Assembly: GCF_027587025.1 (NCBI RefSeq)
Contig: NZ_JAPPTI010000017.1
Coordinates: 1-56,491, forward strand
DNA from: Vibrio sp. LaRot3
GTDB lineage: Bacteria > Pseudomonadota > Gammaproteobacteria > Enterobacterales > Vibrionaceae
Direction of reading: 5' to 3'
Length of the DNA: 56,491 nucleotides
Shown piece after piece: positions 36,155 through 44,864 of this stretch (its first letter is position 1; the number at the start of each line of letters is the position of its first letter). The translations under genes were made by a program, and so were the position numbers. The notes beneath the pieces are model-generated. The model worked only from the letters and a program-made list of their open reading frames with translations, did not search any database and was not told the DNA's origin.

Positions 36155-37147
36155 ATGATGACTTTTTCTAACCAAACCAAAATGTTTAATATGCTGCATA
36201 GTGCCCTAGAATGGCCATTGATCGAGGCAGGATTACGAAGTAGGGTATTTGACGTACTTTCAACGCCTCATACCGCTAAGCAGGTTGCCAGCGAGTTTAA
36301 TTGGCAACTAAACCAAACCACTCTGTATTTAGATGCTTTGACCAGTTTGAGCGTAATCCGCAAGCAACAAATGGTCTATCTGATAGCCCCCCAATACTCA
36401 GAGCTACTGATATCAAATCAACCTAAATCGATGGAACGCACCTTGCTTCATCTTAGCGCAATCAAGATGACCACAGCTGCCCAAATCCTATCAATGCTAA
36501 ATAGTGATGAGCCACCTAGCCAAGCAGTACGTTTCGACGATGCTAACTTTTGGCAACAGTCGACCGCAAACTTGCGCTCATTCCATCGCAGTTTTGCTAG
36601 TGATTACTATGCTGCCCTGCTGCAAAACCAACCCTTTTGGCCACATGTAAACAGTTTACTAGAAATTGGGGCAGGCTCTGATGAGTTGGCTCAAGTTCTC
36701 ACTCGTAGCAATCCCAAACTTGATTACCATATTTTCGATTTGCCCCAAGTGGTTGAACAACTCTCCCTTCAGTTCAACGACAACGGGCAAATCATTTTTC
36801 ATTCCGGCGATTATAACCATGCTCCGCTCCCCCAAGGTTATGATCTGCTGTTTGCTTCAATGTCACTCTATTACGCTAACGATCTATCGAAGTTGATGAT
36901 ACAAGCCAAGCAAGCCATCAATGACGGAGGCTGTTTTGTCAGCATTCACGAAGGTTTGACCGAACAAAGAACTCAACCTCGACACCACGTAATTGGTCGA
37001 TTTATCCCTGCAATGCGCGGTAATGATGTCTCCTTTCAACATGGCGAAATTGCTCAGCACATGATGAAGGTCGGATTTAAACAAGTGCGTAGCCAAAGCA
37101 TCACCACCCCATTTGGGCCTATGGAACTCGACATAGCATTCAAATAA
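36155..37147 (+). CDS. SAM-dependent methyltransferase (O-methyltransferase 2-like)
   Basis: A 330-residue class I methyltransferase. Residues 1–90 form a winged-helix dimerisation-like domain (ARSHR-style LRSRVFDVLSTPHTAKQVA), and the catalytic domain has the SAM motif LLEIGAGSDELAQVL followed by IFDLPQVVE, as in the O-methyltransferase family acting on small molecules. The ATG at 36155 overlaps the stop of the frame-restored TonB receptor as TAATG, so the two were coupled. The MFS exporter follows 12 bases later. This setting suggests methylation of a metallophore or its precursor, or of an imported ligand; the substrate is unknown. Confidence 0.82.
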   Translation: MMTFSNQTKMFNMLHSALEWPLIEAGLRSRVFDVLSTPHTAKQVASEFNWQLNQTTLYLDALTSLSVIRKQQMVYLIAPQYSELLISNQPKSMERTLLHLSAIKMTTAAQILSMLNSDEPPSQAVRFDDANFWQQSTANLRSFHRSFASDYYAALLQNQPFWPHVNSLLEIGAGSDELAQVLTRSNPKLDYHIFDLPQVVEQLSLQFNDNGQIIFHSGDYNHAPLPQGYDLLFASMSLYYANDLSKLMIQAKQAINDGGCFVSIHEGLTEQRTQPRHHVIGRFIPAMRGNDVSFQHGEIAQHMMKVGFKQVRSQSITTPFGPMELDIAFK

Positions 37148-37159
37148 GGAAATATAACA

Positions 37160-38341
37160 ATGCAGCAAACTCGACCATTACTTTTTGCCTTAATCGCCAA
37201 TGGCGCTGGCCACGCCTACTTTGCGATTAGTCTGCCAACAATGGTGAGAAACATGGCTATATCGGACATAAGTGTCGGTGTGATAATGAGTCTATCAGCG
37301 CTACTCCTGATCATTACTGGCCCTATTTGGGGTTGGGTGTGCGACAAATTCGGTCGAAAACTTGTACTAGCCATAGGGCTGCTTTCTAGTGCCATCGCCA
37401 CATTTATGCTGGCCATGTTGATCGAGTTCGTCACGTTACTGCCCGCACTGTTTGCCAATCTGTTGTTTACGATAAGAGCAGTGCAAGCCGGATTGAGTGC
37501 AGGGTTAAAACCAGCAACCCAAGCAACTGTCAGTGATATCACTCAGCCTAACAATCGCATGCAAGCGATGGGAGTAATGGGCGCAACGTTTGGTGCTGGA
37601 ACCGTGATTGGCGGCTTAATGGCGATGCTTAGCGGACAATCTTGGCTCGTCGAAGGCTTTATCGCTCTTAGCGCAATTATGGCTATCTCGTCGTTTTGGG
37701 TTATCGCTAAGCTACCAGAAACTCATAATCAAACCGTCACTGCAACCCGCCACTTTAATCTTAGAGCTGTTGCGCTCTATTTAGCTTCTACAACGCTCTG
37801 CTTGACCATTTATAGCGGCTTACAGCCTATCACCAGTTGGATACTGCAAGATCAGTTTGCTCTTAATGGCGACCAAACCATTAAGTTTACCGGCGTTATT
37901 ATGATGAGCAGCATGTTGGCGATGATAATGACTCAAATCGGCTTAAGCCGCTGCAAAACCTTTCATGCAGATAAGCAAAGTTCGATAAGAAAAATCGGTA
38001 GCCTGATTTCGTCCATCGCACTGATTGCTTGCGTGTTTAGCTCAAGCCCGCCGTTATTTGCCGTCTCAATGGGATTATTGGGTATTGGGTTGGGACTGTT
38101 CTTACCCGCTAATTTGGCATTAATGACCGAGGCGGTCAGCCATCAACAACAAGGAAAGCTAGCGGGGATAAACGGCTTATGCCAAGGGCTTGGACTCGCT
38201 CTTGGGCCAATAATGGCCAGTTTAGCTTACCAATATCACCATCAATTTGCCTATTATCTCTCGGCAGCAGCAATGGGGGCTTTACTGCTAATAGCCCAAG
38301 GTCAGGGCAAACCATCTCGCCAAACCTCCCACTCTGTTTAA
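37160..38341 (+). CDS. MFS transporter, probable metallophore exporter
   Basis: A 393-residue major facilitator with twelve predicted membrane segments and the motif A sequence GWVCDKFGRKLVLAIG between segments 2 and 3. AAGGA lies nine bases before the ATG. Single-copy MFS exporters of this size (PvsC, EntS and CntI types) release siderophores and opine metallophores, and the TonB receptor and methyltransferase upstream fit such a role. It might instead carry ligand or breakdown product across the inner membrane. It is convergent with the AraC gene, seven bases apart, with no terminator visible. Confidence 0.85.
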   Translation: MQQTRPLLFALIANGAGHAYFAISLPTMVRNMAISDISVGVIMSLSALLLIITGPIWGWVCDKFGRKLVLAIGLLSSAIATFMLAMLIEFVTLLPALFANLLFTIRAVQAGLSAGLKPATQATVSDITQPNNRMQAMGVMGATFGAGTVIGGLMAMLSGQSWLVEGFIALSAIMAISSFWVIAKLPETHNQTVTATRHFNLRAVALYLASTTLCLTIYSGLQPITSWILQDQFALNGDQTIKFTGVIMMSSMLAMIMTQIGLSRCKTFHADKQSSIRKIGSLISSIALIACVFSSSPPLFAVSMGLLGIGLGLFLPANLALMTEAVSHQQQGKLAGINGLCQGLGLALGPIMASLAYQYHHQFAYYLSAAAMGALLLIAQGQGKPSRQTSHSV

Positions 38342-38348
38342 ATCGAGG

Positions 38349-39296
38349 CTATTTCCCCTTACTCAGCTCTATACCCTTACGATACTCGGTTGGTGTAATA
38401 CCATATTGAGTCTTAAAAGTTTGGGTAAAGTGGCTAGCACTGCTAAAACCACAGTTCAACGCAATATCGGTAATGGCTTGGTCTGGATTCGCTAGATAGT
38501 TTTTTGCTCTCTCTAAACGGTGCTGACGCAGCCACTCAAATACCGTTTTGCCAAACCGGGATTTAAACTGACGATTAAGCCGAGCATGACTCATTCCCAC
38601 TTGTTTTGCCAAACTGTCTAAAGATGGAGGCTGAGCCAAGTTCTGGATTAATGCATCAATCACAGGTTGCAGGCTCGATTCTGATTGTTCATTTTGCGCT
38701 TGGTTGACTGGCGTTAACCAACGAGCGATCAATTCTAATGCTCTAGCTTCTGCGAACAACCTATCACTCACTGATAGCATCGGATTGCGCACTAGCTCAG
38801 CAATCCATTCCTCAGGTGATTGTTGAAACCCAAGCCGAATCATTTGGCTACCACGTAGCTGCATAGGTTGCTCATCAGCTTGGTGAAACGCTTGGTTGAT
38901 TCGCTCTGTGGCGTACTTAATCACCGTCATTTTCGATAAAGTGTTTGCTGGAGTAGTTCGCAAAAGCCCATCTTTTGCGGTGCTCAATAACCAAACATCT
39001 CCGGGTCTCACAGTACAGCCTAACTGAGAGGTAACAAACTCAAACTGGCTGATACCTTCAACTCCGAAAACCAGCAAAGTGGTAGGTTGGGAATAAACAA
39101 TACGGGAATGATAAGGTTGGGAAAACTGACATTCACTGACAGTACAGCTAATATCAGGGCAAATATGGGCGCTTAGAAACTCAGTTTGTTGAGTCTGCAA
39201 GGGAAGTGAGTGCTTACGCCATCTCCCTTGCTCCCCTGTCGGGCAATCTAAGTATTGACCATCAATCAACCAAGGCTTATCCACCGAGCTACCCAT
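38349..39296 (-). CDS. AraC-family regulator (PchR-like) of the receptor–methyltransferase–MFS cluster
   Basis: A 315-residue regulator with an N-terminal sensing domain and a C-terminal AraC domain: first helix-turn-helix SLDSLAKQVGMSHARLNRQF, second AITDIALNCGFSSASHFTQT, ending TPTEYRKGIE. The layout resembles PchR, which activates pyochelin receptor genes on binding ferric pyochelin. The ATG at 39296 has AAGGA seven bases upstream and is preferred to a GTG two codons earlier. A possible Fur box lies 40 bases upstream. It probably activates the TonB receptor operon through the direct repeats before it. Confidence 0.87.
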   Translation of the reverse strand: MGSSVDKPWLIDGQYLDCPTGEQGRWRKHSLPLQTQQTEFLSAHICPDISCTVSECQFSQPYHSRIVYSQPTTLLVFGVEGISQFEFVTSQLGCTVRPGDVWLLSTAKDGLLRTTPANTLSKMTVIKYATERINQAFHQADEQPMQLRGSQMIRLGFQQSPEEWIAELVRNPMLSVSDRLFAEARALELIARWLTPVNQAQNEQSESSLQPVIDALIQNLAQPPSLDSLAKQVGMSHARLNRQFKSRFGKTVFEWLRQHRLERAKNYLANPDQAITDIALNCGFSSASHFTQTFKTQYGITPTEYRKGIELSKGK

Positions 39297-39335
39297 AGCC
39301 ACATCCTTGTTACTACTTCAATAACCAACAATATT

Positions 39336-39354
39336 ATTGAGAACAGATCTCATT
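39336..39354. promoter_or_regulatory. Possible Fur box upstream of the PchR-like regulator
   Basis: ATTGAGAACAGATCTCATT has inverted ATTGAGA and TCTCATT arms and agrees with about 12 of the 16 informative Fur positions. It is 40 bases before the regulator ATG. Fit is moderate. Confidence 0.4.
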
Positions 39355-39439
39355 TGCAAGGAACAAGAAAACCGCTTTGCCCCATCACCAATTTAAGTTC
39401 TGCATTCTCGATAGGTGGCAATGGCTCAACAACTGACGC

Positions 39440-39466
39440 AAAAAAAAGCCCAGCTATTGGCTGGGC
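39440..39466 (-). terminator. Rho-independent terminator of the sugar operon
   Basis: On the minus strand GCCCAGC and GCTGGGC form a seven-base stem followed by eight T residues. It lies about 130 bases beyond the porin stop, the last gene of the operon. Confidence 0.8.
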
Positions 39467-39547
39467 GAAATACTAAAACGACAAGGGATTTTCCTAGGAA
39501 AGAAGGGACTAAATTGATGTCTGATTAATTCCATAATTAATCAAGTT

Positions 39548-39585
39548 GCCCACTCACCCTAAGGTGAACAAAAAGAGGAGTGGGC
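39548..39585. repeat. Long-loop hairpin just after the porin gene
   Basis: Eight-base perfect arms GCCCACTC and GAGTGGGC flank a 22-base loop, 12 bases after the porin stop. There is no U tract. It could protect the mRNA 3' end or form part of a 3' UTR RNA reaching the terminator at 39440. Confidence 0.4.
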
Positions 39586-39596
39586 ATTCACTTCGA

Positions 39597-41015
39597 TTAG
39601 AAGTTGTAGATGAACGCAAGCTCGATACGAGCAATATCATCGCTCGACGCACCGACTACATCACGGGTGTAATCACTTTCTAGCGCGTAGTACATATTCA
39701 CTTCGCTCTTCAGGTTACCCGTTAGGTAGTTATGGAACTGTAGGTAGAACTGAGTGTATGCGTATTTTTCGTCTGAGTTTTCACCAAACAACACATCTTG
39801 GTTCAGCGTGTAGATCGCGTCTTCGGTGTTTGCACGCCATGTCGACATGAAACCAGTAATGATGCTTTGTTTTGGTGCGTATTCGATCACTGAGTAACCA
39901 CCAAACTGCATTGCGTTACCGTAAGCGCCATCATGAGCGAAACCTACAGGGTCACCTGTCCATAATGGGTTGAAGGTATTTACTTTATCACTGTCTGCGT
40001 CAGAGCCTGATGCATAGTGCAAGTTCATACCTACACGGTAGTTCCAATCTGCTTTCCAGTTGTAGTTGAAATCAGCGTATGCCATGTAAGCTGAGATATC
40101 TTTACCTGCATGATCACCGAACTGGTAAACACCATCCACCATGTAGCCGAAGCCTTCACTTACGAAATCATGAGCATGAATACCCAATACTTGAATATCG
40201 ACATCACCGTCTGGTGCGTTAACAAAGCTTGAGTTAGTGAGCTCATTGCTCATTACGTATGCTTGCATTGCGCCAAAACCCATACGCCAGTTAGCAAACA
40301 GACCCGTCGATTTCTTACCGTTGGTTTTATCATCCCAGTTGCCTGCAAAGCTGCCATCTTCAAACAGTGGGAAGACTTCTTCACCGTAGTAAGCATCAAA
40401 GTTAATGCCATTGACTTTGTACTTCGCACTCACCGCATTCCAGCTTGATTGCACAGGGGTTGGTTCGCGGTTCATCATCTGCCATTCGTTTAGGTAGATT
40501 TCTTGGCGGCCAAGACGTGTGCTGAGGTATTGCTCACCGTCATCAAGCAGTTTGAATTCAGCGAAGAACTGGTGGAAGTCAGTACCAGCATCATCTACCG
40601 GGCCTGCTGCATCAAGGTTGGTATAGTTGGTGCGAATTTCACCAAACATACGCGCCCAGTCTTGGTAAGTCACATCCGCAGAGAACTGCATGCGTGAGCG
40701 CAATTCATTGTCTTTACGAATGTCAGAGTCGTACATGTGATTCCAACGGTTATCCAAAGACACTTTCACGTTACCAGCAAAAGAGACTTTCCAATCGCCA
40801 TCGTCTGAAATATCAAGACGCTTAAGTTTTTCAGAGAAGCTCTTATCTGCTTCTGCTAGGTTATCCACGTAGCTCCAATCTTCATTGGCACGGTCGCCCC
40901 AGAACACCATTGGGCTGCGCTCTGGCCATGTTGAAGTTGGCGTTTCTGCCGCATGTAAAACACCCGAAACACACACTGCAAGTAGAGATAACGAACATTT
41001 AGTTAGAGTTTTCAT
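39597..41015 (-). CDS. Outer-membrane porin, alginate-export (AlgE-like) family
   Basis: A 472-residue outer-membrane protein. A signal peptide (KCSLSLLAVCVSGVLHA) precedes a mature chain rich in alternating aromatic strands, with the family motif STRLGRQEIYLNEWQMMN and a C-terminal Phe (LAFIYNF). Such monomeric 18-stranded barrels pass acidic or neutral saccharides; despite the family name, most are general or sugar-specific channels. The ATG at 41015 is preceded by GGAAA and gives a normal signal peptide. It is the last gene of the PTS operon, so it probably brings the same carbohydrate across the outer membrane. Confidence 0.84.
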   Translation of the reverse strand: MKTLTKCSLSLLAVCVSGVLHAAETPTSTWPERSPMVFWGDRANEDWSYVDNLAEADKSFSEKLKRLDISDDGDWKVSFAGNVKVSLDNRWNHMYDSDIRKDNELRSRMQFSADVTYQDWARMFGEIRTNYTNLDAAGPVDDAGTDFHQFFAEFKLLDDGEQYLSTRLGRQEIYLNEWQMMNREPTPVQSSWNAVSAKYKVNGINFDAYYGEEVFPLFEDGSFAGNWDDKTNGKKSTGLFANWRMGFGAMQAYVMSNELTNSSFVNAPDGDVDIQVLGIHAHDFVSEGFGYMVDGVYQFGDHAGKDISAYMAYADFNYNWKADWNYRVGMNLHYASGSDADSDKVNTFNPLWTGDPVGFAHDGAYGNAMQFGGYSVIEYAPKQSIITGFMSTWRANTEDAIYTLNQDVLFGENSDEKYAYTQFYLQFHNYLTGNLKSEVNMYYALESDYTRDVVGASSDDIARIELAFIYNF

Positions 41016-41115
41016 CTTATAATTTCCATATTTTGGGCACAGGGATCCCGCCCTATGACCTATGGCCATAGGAGGGAGCTTGTTATTGTTTGCGTTTAAT
41101 TTGGATTTGAGGCGA

Positions 41116-42699
41116 TTAAGAATCGACGCCTAATGCTTCTTTAATACCCGAGGCAATGGTGATGACGTTCGCGCCGTAGATAACTTGGATACCTTTAGGC
41201 ATACGTACCACACCGATAGCACTCAGCTCTTTTTTCCACACATCGTCACTTGCTGCTAAGTTTTCGTCATGCAGTGACACACGTAGTCGAGTTGCACAGT
41301 TAGAGACGTTTTCAATGTTCTCTGCACCGCCAAGAGCTTTGATGATCTCTACAGGTAAACCTGCTGTGTTTTGTTGTTGCTTCTTCTTGAAGTCTTCTTT
41401 TGAGTACAGTGCGATATCGCCTTCTTCCTCTTCACGACCCGGAGTTTTCGAATCGAACTTCAAGATGAAGTATTTGAAGGTGTAGAAGTAAACCACAAAG
41501 TACAGTGGAACAATCCATAATAGTGCCCAAGCATGTACCTTCTCAGGTTGCAGTAGGTTTGGCACCATGAACAGTAACTGGTTACCGTGGATTGATACGC
41601 CAAACATCTCTGTAATTACATACGCTAGACCGTTTAGTGGCACGTGCACAGCAAAGAACAGGAATGGTTGAACAAATAAGAATGTGTATTCTAGTGGCTC
41701 AGTGATACCGATAACCGCTGCAGTGAACACTGCTGGTACCATGATTGCCGCGACTTTCTTACGGTTTTCAGTTTTCGCCGTCACGTACATCGCGTACGCC
41801 GCACCTGTTAGACCACCAATTTGGATTGGAATACGACCACTGGTGAAGTTGTGCGTGATGTAACCTGTCGCGTCTGGTGAGCTCATTTGGCCGTTCATGA
41901 TGTTACGAACACCTTCGTAAATCACACCGTCGATTTCCATAACGCCACCCACACGAGTGTACTCGATTGGAAAAGCAATCAGGTGGTGAAGACCGAATGG
42001 CAATAGGCCTTTATCAAACACACCAAATAGGAAAGAGCCAAAGATGCCAGAGCTGGTGATAAGCGTTGTGATAGATTGCAAGCCGCCCGCAATTGGTGGC
42101 CATGCGTAGTATGCAATCAAGCTGATTGGCATAATCGCCATGTAAGCAAAAATCACGACCGCACGTGGGCCAGAGAAGAAGCTTAGCATTGAAGGCATTT
42201 CAAACTTGTAGAAACGGTTATGCAGTGCTGCCGTGATACAACCAACAATGATACCGCTGAAGATACCCATGTTGTATGAGAACACGCCTAAGTTTTCACC
42301 CCATAGAGAGTTGAAGTTTTGCGCAGCTACTTTTTCATAGCCCATGTTGTTGACTAGGTAGTCAACACTGATTGTGTCTGGCGTCCAACCGTTGAAAGCG
42401 GCAATAGAGCCAATCGCAACGTTGAAACACATAAACATGGTGAAACCAGTGAAGGCTGCCCAGCCTTTTTCTGCTTTCGCCAGAGCGAATGCCAAACCAA
42501 TGGCAAAAAATGGTGGTAGGTTACGCATTACCATCAAACCAAGATCTAACATTAGTTTGAAGAATGCATAGATTACAGAGTCTTGCGCTGACATCTGGTT
42601 AACAACGCCTGCACCTACCCCGATGTAGATACCTGCGATGACAAGTACGATGATGGATACCATCATACCACCGGCAAGTGCTTGAACCTTATCTCTCAT
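41116..42699 (-). CDS. PTS permease EIICB, glucose superfamily
   Basis: A 527-residue fused phosphotransferase permease. The IIC membrane domain (about residues 1–410) contains the conserved GITEPLEYTF, and the IIB domain has the phosphorylated Cys468 in NVSNCATRLRVSL. No IIA domain is present or encoded nearby, so phosphate must come from a housekeeping EIIA such as Crr. Proteins of this group carry glucose, glucosides, N-acetylglucosamine or related sugars, and the imported sugar emerges phosphorylated. AGGAG precedes the ATG and overlaps the end of the M20 peptidase gene. The substrate of this member cannot be inferred. Confidence 0.93.
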   Translation of the reverse strand: MRDKVQALAGGMMVSIIVLVIAGIYIGVGAGVVNQMSAQDSVIYAFFKLMLDLGLMVMRNLPPFFAIGLAFALAKAEKGWAAFTGFTMFMCFNVAIGSIAAFNGWTPDTISVDYLVNNMGYEKVAAQNFNSLWGENLGVFSYNMGIFSGIIVGCITAALHNRFYKFEMPSMLSFFSGPRAVVIFAYMAIMPISLIAYYAWPPIAGGLQSITTLITSSGIFGSFLFGVFDKGLLPFGLHHLIAFPIEYTRVGGVMEIDGVIYEGVRNIMNGQMSSPDATGYITHNFTSGRIPIQIGGLTGAAYAMYVTAKTENRKKVAAIMVPAVFTAAVIGITEPLEYTFLFVQPFLFFAVHVPLNGLAYVITEMFGVSIHGNQLLFMVPNLLQPEKVHAWALLWIVPLYFVVYFYTFKYFILKFDSKTPGREEEEGDIALYSKEDFKKKQQQNTAGLPVEIIKALGGAENIENVSNCATRLRVSLHDENLAASDDVWKKELSAIGVVRMPKGIQVIYGANVITIASGIKEALGVDS

Positions 42700-42702
42700 A
42701 AT

Positions 42703-44109
42703 TTACTCCTGAAATGATATGAGAACTTTCACGTATATCGTTATTGCTTTTATTAGTGACTCCAGGTTGAGCTGTTCATTAGGCTCGTGCACAAAAGTCA
42801 CTTCTCCAGGGAAAGTTGGTCCAAATGCCACCCCATGCTCTAACGCACGCGCATACGAGGCCGCGCCTTTGCTAAAACATTCTGCGTCCATTCCTGTAAC
42901 GTCGGAATAAGCTTTCCCCATCGTTTGGATAAGGGCACTTTCGGGTGAGAGGTAAGATAAGGGTAAGTACTGCTGCTCGATAAAGTTCACTCCAGCTTGT
43001 TGGGATAAAGCACGGAGTTGGGAACGAACTTGTTCGATCGTCAGGCCTTTAGGAAACCGAAAATCAAAATCCAAGTTGTAGCCATGAGAATCCAAATTGA
43101 TGGCTGACACGCAACTGGTGGTTGGCCCCATTTCATCATCTTGGTGGTTAAGCCCTAACTTGTGGCCATCGTGGCTATTTGCAAAGTGGGAGTTAAGCAA
43201 ATTGACCAAATGTGCCGAGTTAGCATCTAACCCATCTACATGGCGCATAATGTCGACAAACTTGTCCATACAATTATCGACTCTATGCGGGTTGCGGGAT
43301 TTCTCCCACGGCGTTGATAACTCAACGCGATGATATGACTGACAATCAATCACATCAGCAAAAGCAGCAAATTGCTGCGCTACTTTTGCAGCTTCGGAGC
43401 CAGCCAATTCAACTATTAGGCGATGGCAAGTCGAGGTACGATCGCGCTCACTCTCTAGCTTAATGATTTGGCAAGTGCCTTTGGTGCTAGCTTGAGGAAA
43501 CTTCCTCTCTAGCGTCGCATACAGAGTGCCTTTTTCACCATTGACGATTGGGAAGTCGCCATCAGGAGAAAAGCCAAAATCTGGCTGCGGATTGTGTTGA
43601 AAATAATGCTCAACACATTCCCAAGTTGTCTCTTCTGCGCCACCAATGATCACGCGGATCTTTTTGGTTAACGGCACATCCATTTGCTTAAACAACTTGA
43701 GGATGTACAAGCTGGCCATCAATGGCCCTTTGTTATCTGTCACACCTCGACCAAACAGCAAATTACTTTCGCGGGTCATTTGGTAAGGTGGTGTACGCCA
43801 CTGTGTTTCATCCCCTGCTGACACCACGTCTACGTGATGCAGCAGAGCGATTTCTTGATCGCCTTGGCCAACACTAATGTCTAGAGCATAGCCTTGGTGA
43901 TCGCGCACTTCTAACCCATTTTTTTTAGCGAATTCAATTAAATAATCGAACGCTTGACGAATTGGCTGACCAAATGGAGCGAACTCAGTTCGGCTTGCTA
44001 AATCGCGTACTGATGGAATCGCAATCAAACCTGATAAGTCATTGAGCAATTCATCAATATGAGGCTCAAGATACTCGATAAATTGGTCTGAAAACTTGCT
44101 GTCCATCAT
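42703..44109 (-). CDS. M20-family metallopeptidase (PepV/Sapep-like)
   Basis: A 468-residue two-zinc peptidase. The metal ligands and catalytic residues are visible: ALLHHVDVVSAGD, GRGVTDNKGP with the bridging Asp, and GGAEETTWECV with the catalytic Glu pair. Relatives hydrolyse dipeptides or acylated amino acids. Its position between rpiA and the PTS gene, three bases before the PTS start, shows it belongs to the sugar operon. That is odd for a dipeptidase and suggests that the substrate is a glycosylated or acylated amino compound, or that it has a different hydrolytic role. GAGG precedes the ATG pair. Confidence 0.86.
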   Translation of the reverse strand: MMDSKFSDQFIEYLEPHIDELLNDLSGLIAIPSVRDLASRTEFAPFGQPIRQAFDYLIEFAKKNGLEVRDHQGYALDISVGQGDQEIALLHHVDVVSAGDETQWRTPPYQMTRESNLLFGRGVTDNKGPLMASLYILKLFKQMDVPLTKKIRVIIGGAEETTWECVEHYFQHNPQPDFGFSPDGDFPIVNGEKGTLYATLERKFPQASTKGTCQIIKLESERDRTSTCHRLIVELAGSEAAKVAQQFAAFADVIDCQSYHRVELSTPWEKSRNPHRVDNCMDKFVDIMRHVDGLDANSAHLVNLLNSHFANSHDGHKLGLNHQDDEMGPTTSCVSAINLDSHGYNLDFDFRFPKGLTIEQVRSQLRALSQQAGVNFIEQQYLPLSYLSPESALIQTMGKAYSDVTGMDAECFSKGAASYARALEHGVAFGPTFPGEVTFVHEPNEQLNLESLIKAITIYVKVLISFQE

Positions 44110-44168
44110 GTTTATTTCCTCAAATGCTTAGCCAAAATAGGGTTATTGATAGAGTTGTAATCAAGGTC

Positions 44169-44864
44169 TCATTTTGACGCTATCCAATGCACGCCAAGTG
44201 AGTTAGAAAACGCCATAAAGTTCGCCTTTTGATGAGAAAAAATGCCATTCTCAATCACACCCGGAATACTATTGAGTGCAGTTTCCAACTGGGATGAATG
44301 GGTCATATCCAATCCAGAAACATCAAGAATAATATTGCCATTATCGGTAACACAATTCGCGCGCTGAACAGGCTCTCCGCCAAGCGCTTTTAGTGCCAAA
44401 ATGGCCGGCATTTTCGCAGCTGGAAGCACTTCTATCGGCAATGGGAATTTACCGAGTGTTTCCACCAAACGACCTTCATCAGAAATGGTGATAAAGCAGC
44501 CCGCCATGGTGGCGATCACTTTCTCTCTGGCTAGTGCCGCGCCACCACCTTTAATGGTAGTGCCATCACTTAACCCTTCATCAATGCCATCAACGTAAAA
44601 ATCAACATGCTCGCATTGCGCCAAAGGCAGCTCTTTAAGCCCTGCTGATTGAATAGCATTGGATGAACGATCAGAGCTTGATACGCAGTAAGCGAAAGAC
44701 AATTGGCTCTCTGCAAGTAATTGGACGAATACTTCTGCGGTGGCACCTGTGCCAATACCAATCACAGTGTCCGCATGGATGTGTTGCTTAATGTGGTTTA
44801 AGGCAGCCTTTGCTGCCTTAGTTCTTAAGCATTCATCCACTTGATTAGCGATGAATGATTCCAT
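44169..44864 (-). CDS. rpiA: Ribose-5-phosphate isomerase A, operon copy
   Basis: A 231-residue RpiA-type enzyme that interconverts ribose 5-phosphate and ribulose 5-phosphate. VIGIGTGATAEVF, FYVDGIDEGL and IKGGGAALAREK, with the catalytic Lys and Asp region, are present. It is somewhat longer and more divergent than the usual 218-residue housekeeping RpiA, fitting a paralogue kept for a catabolic operon. Its ATG overlaps the transketolase stop (TAATG). Stoichiometric expression with transketolase and transaldolase is implied. Confidence 0.93.
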   Translation of the reverse strand: MESFIANQVDECLRTKAAKAALNHIKQHIHADTVIGIGTGATAEVFVQLLAESQLSFAYCVSSSDRSSNAIQSAGLKELPLAQCEHVDFYVDGIDEGLSDGTTIKGGGAALAREKVIATMAGCFITISDEGRLVETLGKFPLPIEVLPAAKMPAILALKALGGEPVQRANCVTDNGNIILDVSGLDMTHSSQLETALNSIPGVIENGIFSHQKANFMAFSNSLGVHWIASK

